Assembly: GCA_020073615.1 (NCBI GenBank)
Contig: JAIQEX010000012.1
Span: 1 to 64,000, forward strand
Source of the DNA: Terriglobia bacterium
Lineage (GTDB): Bacteria; Acidobacteriota; Terriglobia; Bryobacterales; Bryobacteraceae
DNA length: 64,000 nucleotides
Reading direction: 5' to 3'
In this document: one piece after another, positions 1 through 7,122 of the stretch
Numbering within the stretch: the stretch's first letter is position 1
Layout: the number at the start of each line of letters is the position of its first letter
The notes under the pieces: generated by a model
Database searches by the model: none
The model's input: only the letters and a program-made list of their open reading frames with translations
Told to the model about the DNA's origin: nothing
Translations under genes and position numbers: made by a program

Positions 1-137
1 CGGCGCGTGGTGGGCAGGCGGCGCGGCACGCGGTGGGGCAGGCGGCGCGGCGCGTGGTGGGCAGGCGGCGCGGCGCGTGGTGGGCAGGCGGCGCGGCACG
101 TTGTGGGCAGGCGGCGCGGCGCGTGGTGGGCAGGCGG
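1..137. repeat. 23-bp tandem repeat array (left edge)
   Basis: About six head-to-tail copies of a 23-bp unit built around GTGGTGGGCAGGCGGCGCGG. The CA of GGGCAGG recurs at steps of 24, 23, 23, 23 and 23 bases. Every frame through it is open, so the track's overlapping ORFs here (7-492, 33-227 and the start of 77-1303) are low-complexity artefacts. The array runs off the left edge, so its true copy number is unknown. It lies just beyond the 3' end of the UvrC-like gene. Confidence 0.85.
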
Positions 138-166
138 TACGCCGAGCCCGTGGACGGGCGCTGTTT

Positions 167-1285
167 TCACAAGTTGCCGGTGTGGGGCCGGGCCACGCGC
201 GAGATGGCGTGGACCAGCTTGCGGTAGGGCAGGTCCTGGTAACTGTCGAAGCCCAGCCATTCGCCGTCGCGCCAGCTCGAGTAATACCAGCGCGCCAGCA
301 GGGCCAGATATTCCTGCCGTTCGCGGACGGTCAGCTTGCGCGGCGCCGCCTGCGCGAAGGTCTCGCGCAGCTTGCGGTCGAGCGATACGGTCCGGCCTTG
401 CTCGACCTGGAAACCGAAAGTCATGTGGGACTGCACGACGCCTTCGCGCACCGGCCACAGCTCCACCGCGTCGGGCGCCAGCGACCGGGTGATGGCCAGG
501 CCATTCAGCCGGTCCAGGCCGTGCGCCAGTTCGTCGCGCAGCTTCAAGACCTCCTGCACCTTTTCGTACCGTTTGTGCAGCCGCGCGGCCTCCTCGAACA
601 CCATCTCCTCGCTCAGCCGGTCGCGCGAACGCGCAATCGCCTCCGCCAGCGAGCGGCCGTCGCTTTCGAGGAACTCCACCACGCGCGCGACTTCGTGACC
701 GTACTCGGCGGGCCCCACCACCTGCTGGCACGGCCGGAGACACATTCCCATTTCGCCGTAGATGCAGCCGGGGTGTTCGGGCGAGGGAACCAGGTCCTCC
801 TGGCAGCGCCGCATCTGGAACAGGTCGAGGAATTGCGCTTCGAACTTCTCCGCCGAGGCGCGCGAGCGGAACGGCCCGTAGTACAGGCCGGCCGAGCGCG
901 TGAGATGGGTGGTAATGAGGCTGCGCGGGAACTCGTTATTCAGGACGATCTTCACGTAGGGCGGCATGCGCAGCCGGAGCATCTCCAGGTAGGTTTCGGG
1001 AAAGTGGAGGCGGGCGCGCTCGTAAAGAAGCACGCTCGATTCCAGGGCCGACCCGGTCAACTGGTACTCGATGCGGCTGACGGTGTGGCGCAGGTTGAGC
1101 AGGCGCGAAGGTTTCTCGCGCTCCTTCAGGAGGCGCAGCAGGCGGCGGCGCAACAGCGCCGTCCGGGAGAGGTACGGGTCGCCCTCGGTGGGCCAGAGCA
1201 CGAAGACCGCCGGGCTGTTGGGCAGCGCTTCGAGCGCGACATCCAGTTGCGCGAGATCGCCCGCGACGTCAATGGCCTGCATCAC
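167..1285 (-). CDS. UvrC-like protein lacking the C-terminal nuclease half
   Basis: A 372-residue protein related to the N-terminal half of excinuclease subunit UvrC. Visible family signatures are YYGPFRSRASAEKF, the cysteine cluster around GCIYGEMGMCLRPC, and a UVR-type coiled segment (ARLHKRYEKVQEVLKLRDEL). UvrC is normally about 600 residues and carries a C-terminal RNase-H-like nuclease for the 5' incision; that half is absent. The N-terminal GIY-YIG region is also degenerate: the GVY and YVGK motifs read AVFVLW and YLSR, though an LRRRL stretch remains. It may bind DNA or partner UvrB without cutting, or be a divergent Cho-like protein. The start is GTG at 1285 or ATG at 1282, overlapping the stop of the upstream aldo/keto reductase gene, so the two are translationally coupled. 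Confidence 0.8.
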   Translation of the reverse strand: MMQAIDVAGDLAQLDVALEALPNSPAVFVLWPTEGDPYLSRTALLRRRLLRLLKEREKPSRLLNLRHTVSRIEYQLTGSALESSVLLYERARLHFPETYLEMLRLRMPPYVKIVLNNEFPRSLITTHLTRSAGLYYGPFRSRASAEKFEAQFLDLFQMRRCQEDLVPSPEHPGCIYGEMGMCLRPCQQVVGPAEYGHEVARVVEFLESDGRSLAEAIARSRDRLSEEMVFEEAARLHKRYEKVQEVLKLRDELAHGLDRLNGLAITRSLAPDAVELWPVREGVVQSHMTFGFQVEQGRTVSLDRKLRETFAQAAPRKLTVRERQEYLALLARWYYSSWRDGEWLGFDSYQDLPYRKLVHAISRVARPHTGNL

Positions 1286-2280
1286 TGGTACAGGCGCAGA
1301 TAGGCGTCCCGGCCGGCGGGCGGAACTTTGGCGATACCCAGGTTTTCCAGCACGTGGTCGCGCCGCCCCATGCCGACCAGGGCGACGGCGATCCCCGGCG
1401 TCGAGCGCGTGAACTGGATGGCCCGCTGGGCATCGCTGGCCAGTCCGGGCAGCAGGTCGGCCACCGCGGCGGGCATCTGCGCCAACACGCGCGTCTGCAG
1501 GAGCGTGGCGCTGGCCACGACGGCGATTCCCAGCGAGGCGGCCGCCGCCAGCACATTATCGGTCCGGTCCACGAACGCTTCCACCATGCCCAGATTAAAC
1601 GGCAGTTGGATGAAGCGGAAATGATGCTCCGCCCCGCCCTCCTGGGCGGCGATCGCCGCCAGGCGCGGCAGGCGCAGCGCGCCCTTCTTGCGAAAGCCGT
1701 CCCAGGTGGCGGCGCCGTAGCGGCGAATCTTACCCTGCGCGACCAGGCGTTCCAGGCGCGCGAAAGCGCGGGCAATGCCCTGGTCGAATTCCGCAGGCGC
1801 GCGGAAGCCGAGCTGCGTTTCGGGATTGTGCAGGTAGAAGATGTCGATGGCGTCCACGCCGAGGTTGGCCCGGCTGCGTTCAATTTGATCTTCGAGGAAA
1901 TCGGGCGCCATGGAGTGCATTCCGCCCACCACGTCCTCGGCCGGGAGAGACTCGGGCACGGCGCCCGGGGTGAGGAAGCCCGCTTTGGTGGCGACCACGA
2001 TCTCGTCGCGCTGGAGGTGCTTCAGGGCGGCGCCGATGGAGCGCTCCGAGCGCTGGTTGCGATAATTGATGGCGCAATCGAAAAAGTTGATGCCGCTTTC
2101 GCCCGCCGCGATGAGGGCATCGGTGTAGGCGCGGTCCGTGGCGTCGTCGGCTGCGCCGAGGTAGGTGCCGATGCCCAGAGTCGAGACTCTGAGATCGAAA
2201 ACCGTGCGGTAGAAGCCGGCGTCGCGGTGTTCCGGGCGGCGGTCTACGTGGCGCGCGGTGCCTTCGGCGGTGGCGTACAT
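1282..2280 (-). CDS. Aldo/keto reductase family protein
   Basis: A 332-residue NAD(P)H-dependent oxidoreductase of the aldo/keto reductase superfamily (TIM barrel). Motifs include LGIGTYLG near the N-terminus, FFDCAINYRNQRSERSIGAAL (the D...Y catalytic segment), IVVATKAG (the K segment), DIFYLHNPE in place of the usual YxxH, and a C-terminal cofactor-binding stretch (GIAVALVGMGRRDHVLEN). The track's 415-residue version adds about 83 residues that run antisense to small genes; the ATG at 2280 (MYATAEGTARHV) gives the normal family length. Its stop overlaps the start of the UvrC-like gene. The substrate cannot be read from the sequence. Confidence 0.85.
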   Translation of the reverse strand: MYATAEGTARHVDRRPEHRDAGFYRTVFDLRVSTLGIGTYLGAADDATDRAYTDALIAAGESGINFFDCAINYRNQRSERSIGAALKHLQRDEIVVATKAGFLTPGAVPESLPAEDVVGGMHSMAPDFLEDQIERSRANLGVDAIDIFYLHNPETQLGFRAPAEFDQGIARAFARLERLVAQGKIRRYGAATWDGFRKKGALRLPRLAAIAAQEGGAEHHFRFIQLPFNLGMVEAFVDRTDNVLAAAASLGIAVVASATLLQTRVLAQMPAAVADLLPGLASDAQRAIQFTRSTPGIAVALVGMGRRDHVLENLGIAKVPPAGRDAYLRLYQ

Positions 2281-2379
2281 GAATGGATGTGGGGTCCCCC
2301 GTCCACCACCTATTATCGCCCGTGAAAGTGCGGACACGCAGCCAAGCGTTAGGATAGTAGATATCGGCATGCTCACCGC

Positions 2380-2478
2380 ATGGCCGAGGAATTGCAGTCC
2401 GAGCCCGATGACGCCAAAGCCCATCGTCAGTGGGCGCAAATCGAGAAGATGATCTTCGGCCTGGACTATCCGGACTAA
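2380..2478 (+). CDS. Possible 32-residue ORF upstream of a frameshifted small gene
   Basis: An open frame from ATG at 2380 to TAA at 2478 encodes 32 residues rich in charged and polar amino acids (starts MAEELQSEPDD, ends IFGLDYPD). It ends three bases before the ATG of the next small gene, which suggests a two-gene unit. No convincing ribosome binding site is seen. The family is not recognised and the ORF could be fortuitous. Confidence 0.3.
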   Translation: MAEELQSEPDDAKAHRQWAQIEKMIFGLDYPD

Positions 2479-2481
2479 CGC

Positions 2482-2725
2482 ATGCCTCATATCGATTGGC
2501 ATGCTCTTCCACGAGCGGTGCGGGATCATCTCCAGGACAGGGCCAGGACGAGGCTACTGTTCCAAAGAGGATCTGCTGAACTTGATGGAATGGGTCCGCA
2601 ATAATCCGGAGGTGCCGGAAGGCGCGTGGTGCAAAGACTTTGGCACGTTCAAGCTGGTGGTGCACGAAGCGATGCCCTCGACGTTTCTTGAAAAACATCA
2701 GCCGTGCTTCGGTACCGTTATTTGA
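2482..2725 (+). pseudogene. Small conserved-looking gene with a frameshift
   Basis: The reading starts as MPHIDWHALPRAVRDHLQDR in one frame and continues in the next frame as SKEDLLNLMEWVRNNPEVPE, then GAWCKDFGTFKLV, to the TGA at 2725. Together they make one plausible protein of about 80 residues, so a single indel between about 2540 and 2570 explains the break. It could be a genuine mutation or a sequence error. The protein family is not identified with confidence. The track lists only the second half (2501-2725). Confidence 0.5.
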
Positions 2726-2827
2726 GCGTGGCACGCGAACCCGGCAGCCGCGGATCGACCGCTCTATCGAACCCTAGCGCCCCGGTGTTCTGAGGGGGCC
2801 GGGATTCGGTTCCCGCCACCGGAACGA

Positions 2828-3153
2828 TCACCGGCGCTTCTCGGCATACACCAATCTCTTGGCTTCCACCGCAGTCAACTCATCGCGCATGGCCCGGTAG
2901 ATTTCAATGACGCGAGCGAAGTCCTTCTGGGCCCATGCGGCGTCCGCTTCCTTGCGCCGGAGCGCGAGTTCTTGTCTTCCGGTGTACGGCCGTGGTATAC
3001 GTTGACGAACACTTGCTTCGATTGGTAGCGAACGAAGGTTGAGTTCTTCGTTACCGGCTTGAGGCCGTAGGACCGCAAGAAATTGAAGCTACCGAGCGCA
3101 GCCCCTTCAAAGGCCAGCAGTTCGCGATTCGCTCCAGCCTCGGTCTTGAACAT
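2828..3153 (-). pseudogene. Broken small gene downstream of thrS
   Basis: The frame beginning MFKTEAGANRELLAFEGA and running through GLKPVTKNSTFVRYQSKQVF and VNVYHG has protein-like composition, then turns into low-quality sequence. Near position 2990 the next frame takes over (RRKEADAAWAQKDFARVIEI, then YRAMRDELTAVEAKRLVYA) to a TGA at 2828-2830. The two parts form one product of about 105 residues interrupted by a frameshift. Upstream codons in the first frame (ending IEI before the Met) may also belong to it. The function is not recognised. It lies on the same strand as thrS and just after it. Confidence 0.5.
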
Positions 3154-3206
3154 GATCTCGATTCCCGCCGGACTTGCATGGCTTCAGACAGCGGATCATA
3201 CTCCGT

Positions 3207-5141
3207 TTACTCCACAACCGCTTTTTCGTCGATCAGCTTGCGGATCGCGGCCATGCAATCGGCCAGCGGCTGCGCCCCCTGGTCGCCGTGCTTGCGGTTG
3301 CGCACCGCCACCTGCCCGCTTTGCTGTTCGCGGTCGCCCACCACCAGCATGTACGGAATCTTCTGTAACTGCGCGTCGCGAATCTTGAGGTTCACCTTTT
3401 CACTGCGCTCGTCGACGGTGGCGCGGATGCCCGCGGCGTCCAGTTGCTTCTGCACGGCGCGCGCGTACTCGGTCTGGCGGTCGGTGATGGGCAGCACGAT
3501 GGCCTGCACCGGCGCCAGCCACACCGGGAAAGCGCCCGCGTAGTGCTCGATGAGGATGCCGAAGAAGCGTTCGATGGAGCCGTACAGCGCGCGGTGGACC
3601 ATCAACGGCTGGTGCTTCTTGCCGTCCTCGGCGATATACTCCAGCTCGAAACGGCGCGGGAGGGTGAAATCGAATTGCACCGTGGAAAGCTGCCAGGGGC
3701 GGCCGATGGCGTCCACCAGCTTGACGTCGATCTTGGGCCCGTAGAACGCGGCTTCGTCGGGCACCACCTTGACCTTCATGTGCAGGCGGTCGGCCGCCCG
3801 CTGGAGCGCCTTCTCGCCGATCTGCCACTGGTCGGCTGTGCCGTCGTACCTGCCGCTCGCGCCGCCATCCCAGGTGGAGAGCTCGGCCGTGTACTGGTCG
3901 AAGCCGTAGGTTTTGAGCGTGTCCACGGCGAACTCGAGGCAGCCGGCCACTTCGTCTTCGATCTGCTCCGGCGTGCAGAAAATATGGGCGTCGTCCTGGG
4001 TGAAGCCGCGCACGCGGAACAGCCCGTTGAGCACGCCGGAACGCTCGAAGCGGTAGACCGTGCCCAGCTCGCCCAGGCGCACCGGCAGATCGCGGTAGCT
4101 GTGCGGACGGTCGCGGTAGATCAGGATGTGGAACGGGCAGTTCATGGGCTTGAGCTGGTACTCGGCGTCGTCCAGCTCCATGCGCGAGAACATGTTGGGC
4201 GCGTAGAAGCCCGCGTGGCCGGAAGTCTTCCACAGATCGAAACGCGCCACGTGCGGGGTGTAGACCAGCGAGTAGCCGCGCTTCAGGTACTCGTCGCGCA
4301 TCCAGTCTTCGAGCTGCTTGCGGATGATGCCGCCCTTGGGATGGAAGAAGATCAAGCCCGGGCCGGCCAGCTCCTGAATGCTGAACAGGTCGAGCTCTTT
4401 GCCCAGCTTGCGGTGATCGCGCTTCTTGGCCTCTTCCACCTGCTTGAGATAGTCGTCCAGCTCTTTCTGGGTGAAGAAGGCGGTGCCGTAAATGCGTTGC
4501 AACTGCTTGTTGTGCTCGTCGCCTTTCCAATAAGCGCCGGCGATGGAGAGCAGCTTGAAGGCCTTGATCTTCGAGGTATCGGGGAGGTGCGGCCCGCGGC
4601 AGAAGTCGATGAAGTGCGGGCCCAGGGTGTACTCGGAGAAGACGTCGCCGGCGCGCTCGGCGATCAGCTCGCATTTCATCCACGCGTCGGAGTATTTCTT
4701 GAGGCCTTCTTCTTTGGGCGTATAGACGCGCTGGTAGGGGAGATAACGCTTCTGAATCTCCCACATTTTCTGCTCGATCTTCGCCAGGTCGTCCTGGGTA
4801 AACGGCGTGGCGCGGTCGAAATCGTAGTAGAAGCCGTGCTCGATCGCCGGTCCGATCCCCAGCTTGGTCTCGGGATATAGTTCGAGCACGGCCGCGGCCA
4901 GCAGGTGGGCGGTGGAATGGCGATAGATTTCGAGCGACTCGGAATCCTTGGGGGTAAGGATTTGCACGCTGGCATCGTTTTCGAGCGGCCGCGTCAGGTC
5001 GTAGAGCTCCCCATTGACTTTGGCGGCGATGGCGGCATCGGCCAGGCGCGGGCTGATCGACCGGGCGACATCCATAGGCCGGGTCCCCGCCGCGACCGAC
5101 TGCTTACTGCCGTCGGGCAGAGTAATCTCGAGGGTGCTCAT
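3207..5141 (-). CDS. thrS: Threonine--tRNA ligase
   Basis: A 644-residue class II aminoacyl-tRNA synthetase that charges tRNA-Thr in the cytoplasm; the length is normal. Domains in order: an N-terminal TGS domain (MSTLEITLPDGSKQSVAAGT), the editing domain with HSTAHLLAAAV and FIDFCRGPHLP, the catalytic core with motif 2 around RVRGFTQDDAHIF and zinc-ligand region KPMNCPFHILIY, motif 3 around PLMVHRALYGSIERFFGILI, and a C-terminal anticodon-binding domain (GIRATVDERSEKVNLKIRDA). The start at 5141 follows the normal TGS N-terminus. No T-box leader was seen upstream. Confidence 0.98.
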   Translation of the reverse strand: MSTLEITLPDGSKQSVAAGTRPMDVARSISPRLADAAIAAKVNGELYDLTRPLENDASVQILTPKDSESLEIYRHSTAHLLAAAVLELYPETKLGIGPAIEHGFYYDFDRATPFTQDDLAKIEQKMWEIQKRYLPYQRVYTPKEEGLKKYSDAWMKCELIAERAGDVFSEYTLGPHFIDFCRGPHLPDTSKIKAFKLLSIAGAYWKGDEHNKQLQRIYGTAFFTQKELDDYLKQVEEAKKRDHRKLGKELDLFSIQELAGPGLIFFHPKGGIIRKQLEDWMRDEYLKRGYSLVYTPHVARFDLWKTSGHAGFYAPNMFSRMELDDAEYQLKPMNCPFHILIYRDRPHSYRDLPVRLGELGTVYRFERSGVLNGLFRVRGFTQDDAHIFCTPEQIEDEVAGCLEFAVDTLKTYGFDQYTAELSTWDGGASGRYDGTADQWQIGEKALQRAADRLHMKVKVVPDEAAFYGPKIDVKLVDAIGRPWQLSTVQFDFTLPRRFELEYIAEDGKKHQPLMVHRALYGSIERFFGILIEHYAGAFPVWLAPVQAIVLPITDRQTEYARAVQKQLDAAGIRATVDERSEKVNLKIRDAQLQKIPYMLVVGDREQQSGQVAVRNRKHGDQGAQPLADCMAAIRKLIDEKAVVE

Positions 5142-5227
5142 AGGGAATTTTCAGCGTAGCACGTAAAGAGTCATCGCGAAGGCGACCGGGTTCAAGGGTT
5201 AGTACGCGTGCTCGGTCGATACGATGT

Positions 5228-5355
5228 CACCGCCGAGACGCCGAGACGCCGAGCGAAACCAAGTCTATGGGTTTCGACGAGCCCGGCTGGCTGGGCACAC
5301 GATCCTGAAGGAAGCGGAAATGCGTGGAAAACCAGTTCTCGGCGTCTCGGCGGTG
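5228..5355. repeat. 128-bp element with perfect 19-bp terminal inverted repeats
   Basis: CACCGCCGAGACGCCGAGA at 5228-5246 is exactly mirrored by its reverse complement at 5337-5355, with about 90 bp between. The left arm continues with another GACGCCGAG repeat. It fills the gap between the divergent thrS and ECF sigma genes and has no good ORF. The layout fits a REP/MITE-like palindromic element or a strong transcript hairpin. It also lies directly upstream of the sigma-factor start at 5397. Confidence 0.75.
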
Positions 5356-5396
5356 GAAGGCCTTTGCCCTTGCGCTATGATGATGGTGTACCCGCC

Positions 5397-6017
5397 ATGG
5401 CCGTTCCCAGCCAAACCGGAATTGACGAGGGCACCCTTGTGGCGCAGGCCCGCGAGGGCGACACCGGCGCGTTCGGCGAGCTGGTGAGACGCTATGAGGG
5501 TAAGATCTTCCGGTTGGCGCAGCACGTGACGCAGAACCGCGAGGATGCCGAAGATGTGCTGCAAGAGACCTTCATGAAGGCCTACGAGCACCTCGACCAG
5601 TTTCATGGCGATTCGAAATTCTACACCTGGATCGTGCGCATTGCGGTCAACCAGGCGCTGATGAAACTGCGGCGCCGGAAGACCGACAAGTCGGTATCGC
5701 TGGACGAGACCATCGATACCGGAGAAGACACGATCCTGCGCGAAGTGGCCGCCTGGGACGAGGATCCGGAGCAGCGCTTCTCGCGCGAGGAACTCGGCAA
5801 GATACTCAATTCGGCGATTCAGAGCCTGGAGCCGCCGTACCGATCGGTGTTCGTGCTGCGCGATATCGACGAACTTTCCACCGAGGAGACGGCGGAGGCC
5901 CTGGACCTTTCCATACCCGCGGTGAAGAGCCGGCTGTTGCGGGCCCGCTTGCAATTGCGTGAGAAGCTGACGCGCTTCTTCAAACGCAAGGGAGACGACG
6001 CCTTTGCTTACATGTAA
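5397..6017 (+). CDS. ECF-family RNA polymerase sigma factor (RpoE-like)
   Basis: A 206-residue sigma-70-type factor with region 2 (GELVRRYEGKIFRLAQHVTQ, then REDAEDVLQETFMKAYEHLD) and region 4 (EPPYRSVFVLRDIDELSTEE, then ALDLSIPAVKSRLLRARLQL). The ATG at 5397 (MAVPSQTG) is preferred; the 63 extra residues in the track run through the inverted-repeat element. The next gene, a small zinc-finger protein, overlaps its 3' end, as expected for a sigma/anti-sigma pair. The inducing signal is unknown. Confidence 0.93.
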   Translation: MAVPSQTGIDEGTLVAQAREGDTGAFGELVRRYEGKIFRLAQHVTQNREDAEDVLQETFMKAYEHLDQFHGDSKFYTWIVRIAVNQALMKLRRRKTDKSVSLDETIDTGEDTILREVAAWDEDPEQRFSREELGKILNSAIQSLEPPYRSVFVLRDIDELSTEETAEALDLSIPAVKSRLLRARLQLREKLTRFFKRKGDDAFAYM

Positions 6018-6246
6018 AGATTTCCTCAGTGAATTGAGCGACTATCTCGACGAGTCTCTGGACGCCGAGCTGCGGACGAAACTGGAACAGCACATCACCG
6101 AATGTCCCAACTGCTGGGTGATTGCCGACACGACCCGGAAGACGATACAGATCTATAAGGGGATGGACCCGTATCCCATCCCGGGCGAAGTGGAAGCGCG
6201 GCTGATGAAGGCGCTCGAAAAGAAGATGGCGGCCAAGCAGCGGTAG
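6004..6246 (+). CDS. Zinc-finger anti-sigma factor (zf-HC2 type)
   Basis: An 80-residue protein with the HxxxCxxC zinc-binding core (LEQHITECPNCW) after an N-terminal cysteine (MLTCKDFL), the pattern of zf-HC2/ZAS anti-sigma domains. It starts with TTG at 6004 and overlaps the sigma gene by 14 bases. There is no transmembrane segment, so this is a short soluble regulator that would bind the adjacent ECF sigma factor, perhaps as a redox or zinc sensor. Confidence 0.85.
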   Translation: MLTCKDFLSELSDYLDESLDAELRTKLEQHITECPNCWVIADTTRKTIQIYKGMDPYPIPGEVEARLMKALEKKMAAKQR

Positions 6247-6280
6247 CGAGGCGATTCGGCGCCGGCCGGTGGTACCCGGT

Positions 6281-6733
6281 CTATGTCCACGGCGCGCTTT
6301 TTCCCGGCCGAACCAGCGACAGCCAGGCGGCCAGTTGTCTCCAGCGCGCTTCGGGCTTGCTTTCCCCGTGCACCACGGCTCGAATGAAGGGGATGTACCC
6401 ACCGCGCGGCAGGTCGATGATCACCGGGTCCGACCCGCCGGCGCCCAGGTAGTAATTGTGCAGGCGGCGGCGAACGTGAGTAGCTTCGGCGCGGACGATG
6501 GAGTTCTTGCGGCGGTCGAAGCCGGCGCCCAGGTTGAACACGTGGGCGGCCACCAGGGGTTCGTTGATCTCCCTGGCCCGGCCGGCCAGGGTCTCTTCGA
6601 CAACGAACCGCAGAAACTCCTGCACGCGCGGGGCGCGGGCGAAAGCGCGCGACGCCAGGATTTTCTCCAGGTAGCGGCGCACTTCGCCCTGGTCCGGCGC
6701 GTTACTCGCGAGTGTGGGGCCTCCGATCCCCAT
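6281..6733 (-). CDS. Stand-alone N-terminal domain of the TolB/TPR regulator family
   Basis: A 150-residue protein strongly resembling the first 110 residues of the gene at 10439: compare EVRRYLEKILASRAFARAPR with [20 protein letters not shown], and THVRRRLHNYYL with [12 protein letters not shown]. In its relatives this domain is followed by a membrane helix and TolB-like and TPR domains; here it ends soon after a GGYIPFIR segment. It starts one base after the stop of the upstream membrane-anchored gene (TGACATG), so both are in one operon. It may be a DNA-binding or protein-interaction module; no direct function is known. Confidence 0.7.
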   Translation of the reverse strand: MGIGGPTLASNAPDQGEVRRYLEKILASRAFARAPRVQEFLRFVVEETLAGRAREINEPLVAAHVFNLGAGFDRRKNSIVRAEATHVRRRLHNYYLGAGGSDPVIIDLPRGGYIPFIRAVVHGESKPEARWRQLAAWLSLVRPGKSAPWT

Positions 6734-6734
6734 G

Positions 6735-7103
6735 TCACCGGGTGTCGGCGATCAGTTTCGCCACTCGCGACTCGGGGGTCACGGGCTCGACCATCAGGAT
6801 ATGCGCGGCGTTGATGGCCATGTAATCGGGCGCGTGCCATTCCTTGCCGCGGCGGATGAGCACGCTGGTGGTCTGCTTGGTGTTGGGGTCGGTGGCGGCT
6901 TGCACGTAGAAGACGTCGCGCAGAATGGGAAAGGCGCCGCCCAGCCCTTCCAGCTTGCCGTAGTACACGTTGCCGTTGGTGAGCAGCACCGCCTGGTAGG
7001 CGGTCTTGAACTTCACCGTGCCTGGAGTCAGGGAGCGCCCGACGCCCCACACGGCGGCGCCGAGCACGATTACGGCGATGATCATCCACAGGATTCGTTT
7101 CAT
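6735..7103 (-). CDS. Small membrane-anchored hypothetical protein
   Basis: A 122-residue protein with an N-terminal hydrophobic anchor (ILWMIIAVIVLGAAVWGVG) followed by a soluble domain with YQAVLLTNGNVYYGKLEG and LRDVFYVQAA. This is an uncleaved signal-anchor layout with the C-terminal part outside the cytoplasm. I do not recognise a named family. It is translationally coupled to the 150-residue gene downstream and lies just after the PEP-CTERM gene on the same strand. Confidence 0.75.
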   Translation of the reverse strand: MKRILWMIIAVIVLGAAVWGVGRSLTPGTVKFKTAYQAVLLTNGNVYYGKLEGLGGAFPILRDVFYVQAATDPNTKQTTSVLIRRGKEWHAPDYMAINAAHILMVEPVTPESRVAKLIADTR

Positions 7104-7122
7104 ATGTGCCTCGCAACTCCCG

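Noticed and set aside
77-1303. 408-residue plus-strand ORF
   Set aside because: It is the antisense of the UvrC-like gene plus the tandem repeat; the minus-strand protein has clear family motifs.
5142-5227. T-box leader for thrS
   Set aside because: The region upstream of the thrS start shows no T-box sequence or specifier stem, and the host type rarely uses it.
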